56,336 nucleotides of DNA from Paenibacillus pasadenensis DSM 19293. Its GTDB lineage: Bacteria; Bacillota; Bacilli; Paenibacillales; Paenibacillaceae. The translations under genes and the position numbers were made by a program. Below the pieces are notes generated by a model. That model ran no database searches and was not told where the DNA came from. It was given only the letters and a program-made list of their open reading frames with translations. How positions within the stretch are numbered: the first letter of the stretch is position 1; every line of letters starts with the position of its first letter. Positions 55,877 to 56,336 of the stretch are shown here, piece after piece. The stretch lies in the NCBI RefSeq assembly GCF_000422485.1, contig NZ_KE383850.1, positions 216,479 through 272,814 on the forward strand, written 5' to 3'.

Positions 55877-55988
55877 CTCGAACGCTAGCCTCCACGCCGG
55901 AGCTGCGCGGAAAAACCGAGTAACTGTGCTCGAACGGTGGCTCTCATGCCGGAGTTACGCGGAAAACCCGAGTAACTGTGCTCGAACG
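55877..55988. repeat. 52-bp tandem repeat interrupted by an IS end
   Basis: CTCGAACG begins units at 55877, 55929 and 55981. The first two are complete 52-bp copies ending CGAGTAACTGTG; the third keeps only eight bases before IS sequence begins. Confidence 0.85.
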
Positions 55989-56336
55989 GGGTCAAGTCCA
56001 TAATTGTGTGTAAAAACACTTCTCGGTAGAAAATGGAATCGGGTTTAAAGGCTGTCCGTCGCTTCCGTCATGGTGGTGCTGGTTTCCTGCTCCTCCGAGC
56101 CGGCGCCCTGAGTGGCTTTCTGCTTCTTCCACGCCTTGAAGTCCGTCATGTCCATGTACGGCTTCTTCGTCATCCAGTACTCGTTCTCTTCCATGAGCAT
56201 GGCTCCGATGAGACGGATGACGGAAGCGCGATTGGGAAAGATGCGGATGACCGTCTCGCGCCTGCGGATCTCCCCGTTCAGGCGCTCCATGCCGTTGGAG
56301 GTGCGCAGCCGCACGCGGTAGGCCTCCGGGAAGGCC
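55988..56336 (-). mobile_element. IS256-family insertion sequence, 3' part, cut by window edge
   Basis: The left element end appears to be GGGTCAAGTCCATAATTGTG and following AT-rich sequence (from about 55988), a terminal form seen in IS256-like elements. The transposase reads toward it on the minus strand. The other end, inverted repeat and target duplication are outside the window. Confidence 0.7.
56045..56336 (-). CDS. IS256-family (mutator-type) transposase, C-terminal fragment
   Basis: About 97 codons of the C-terminus, open across the window edge. FPEAYRVRLRTSNGMERLN followed by GEIRRRETVIRIFPN is the conserved end of the IS256 catalytic region, including the Glu of the DDE triad (in 'MERLN'), and LIGAMLMEENEYWM follows as in the family. 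The rest of the gene lies beyond 56336. An ATG at 56314 is internal and not the start. Whether the full element is intact cannot be judged. Confidence 0.85.
   Translation of the reverse strand, partial: AFPEAYRVRLRTSNGMERLNGEIRRRETVIRIFPNRASVIRLIGAMLMEENEYWMTKKPYMDMTDFKAWKKQKATQGAGSEEQETSTTMTEATDSL

Noticed and set aside
1-56336. tRNA, rRNA or T-box leader
   Set aside because: None of the conserved elements (for example GGTTCRA arms or T-box AGGGTGGNACCGCG) was found on reading either strand.

Overview
The window looks like a chromosomal segment of a high-G+C member of the Paenibacillaceae (Paenibacillus/Cohnella-like, endospore-forming Bacillota). The reasons are Bacillus-type ribosome binding sites, several Lpl/Msm-type sugar ABC importers without their own ATPase, YesM/YesN-type and AraC-type regulators, copper-amine-oxidase-N 'stalk' domains, YkkCD, YdgI/YdgJ, PspA/PspC and Opp homologues, and a small spore-protein-like ORF. 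No rRNA or tRNA gene was recognised, and no database search was possible.

Layout. 0-2.2 kb: guanidinium-type SMR exporter pair (ykkCD) behind a guanidine-I riboswitch, then two small membrane proteins. 2.2-6.4 kb: a small LSm/SH3-like protein, a ClpP protease and an ECF sigma factor whose leaders share two identical face-to-face ECF-type promoters, a 21-copy 51-bp repeat array and an SDR oxidoreductase. 6.4-8.7 kb: a 50-bp repeat array, a tandem glycine riboswitch and the two-subunit L-serine dehydratase. 8.7-12 kb: sugar ABC importer with a perfect cre site. 12-18.5 kb: stalk-domain secreted proteins, an ABC exporter, a VOC protein and a His-rich CDF metal exporter with an ArsR-type operator. 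19-20.8 kb: mqnB-mqnD (futalosine menaquinone route). 21-27.9 kb: membrane-anchored AraC regulator and an LplABC-like importer whose promoters share an operator-like sequence. 27.9-29.7 kb: padR-DUF1700-DUF4097 operon. 30-36.5 kb: second sugar importer plus YesM/YesN two-component system. 36.5-43 kb: oppABCDF behind an AT-rich regulatory region with a CodY-like box. 43-50 kb: CE7 esterase, Fur-controlled siderophore importer, PspA, PspC and small proteins. 50-56.3 kb: repeats, a UvrD-like helicase, ydgJ-ydgI, an IF-3 paralogue and the 3' end of an IS256-family element cut by the window edge.

How it fits together. Most of the window is transport plus its local regulators: three sugar importers (all needing a shared MsmX-type ATPase encoded elsewhere), a complete oligopeptide permease, an iron-siderophore importer (also lacking an ATPase here), metal, guanidinium and multidrug-type exporters. 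Two riboswitches and candidate sites for CcpA, CodY, Fur, LexA, ArsR, MarR and AraC regulators can be read directly.

The least ordinary property is the density of short tandem arrays with periods of 49-52 bp (also 36, 32-36 and 14 bp) lying directly against gene 3' ends or in leaders. Among them are a tail of clpP copied twice with only synonymous changes in the copied codons, and a dispersed 23-bp motif family with the same inverted layout at 18.6 and 50.5 kb. A poly-C frameshift in an Ala-rich ORF and an IS inserted inside a repeat array point to the same unstable intergenic sequence.
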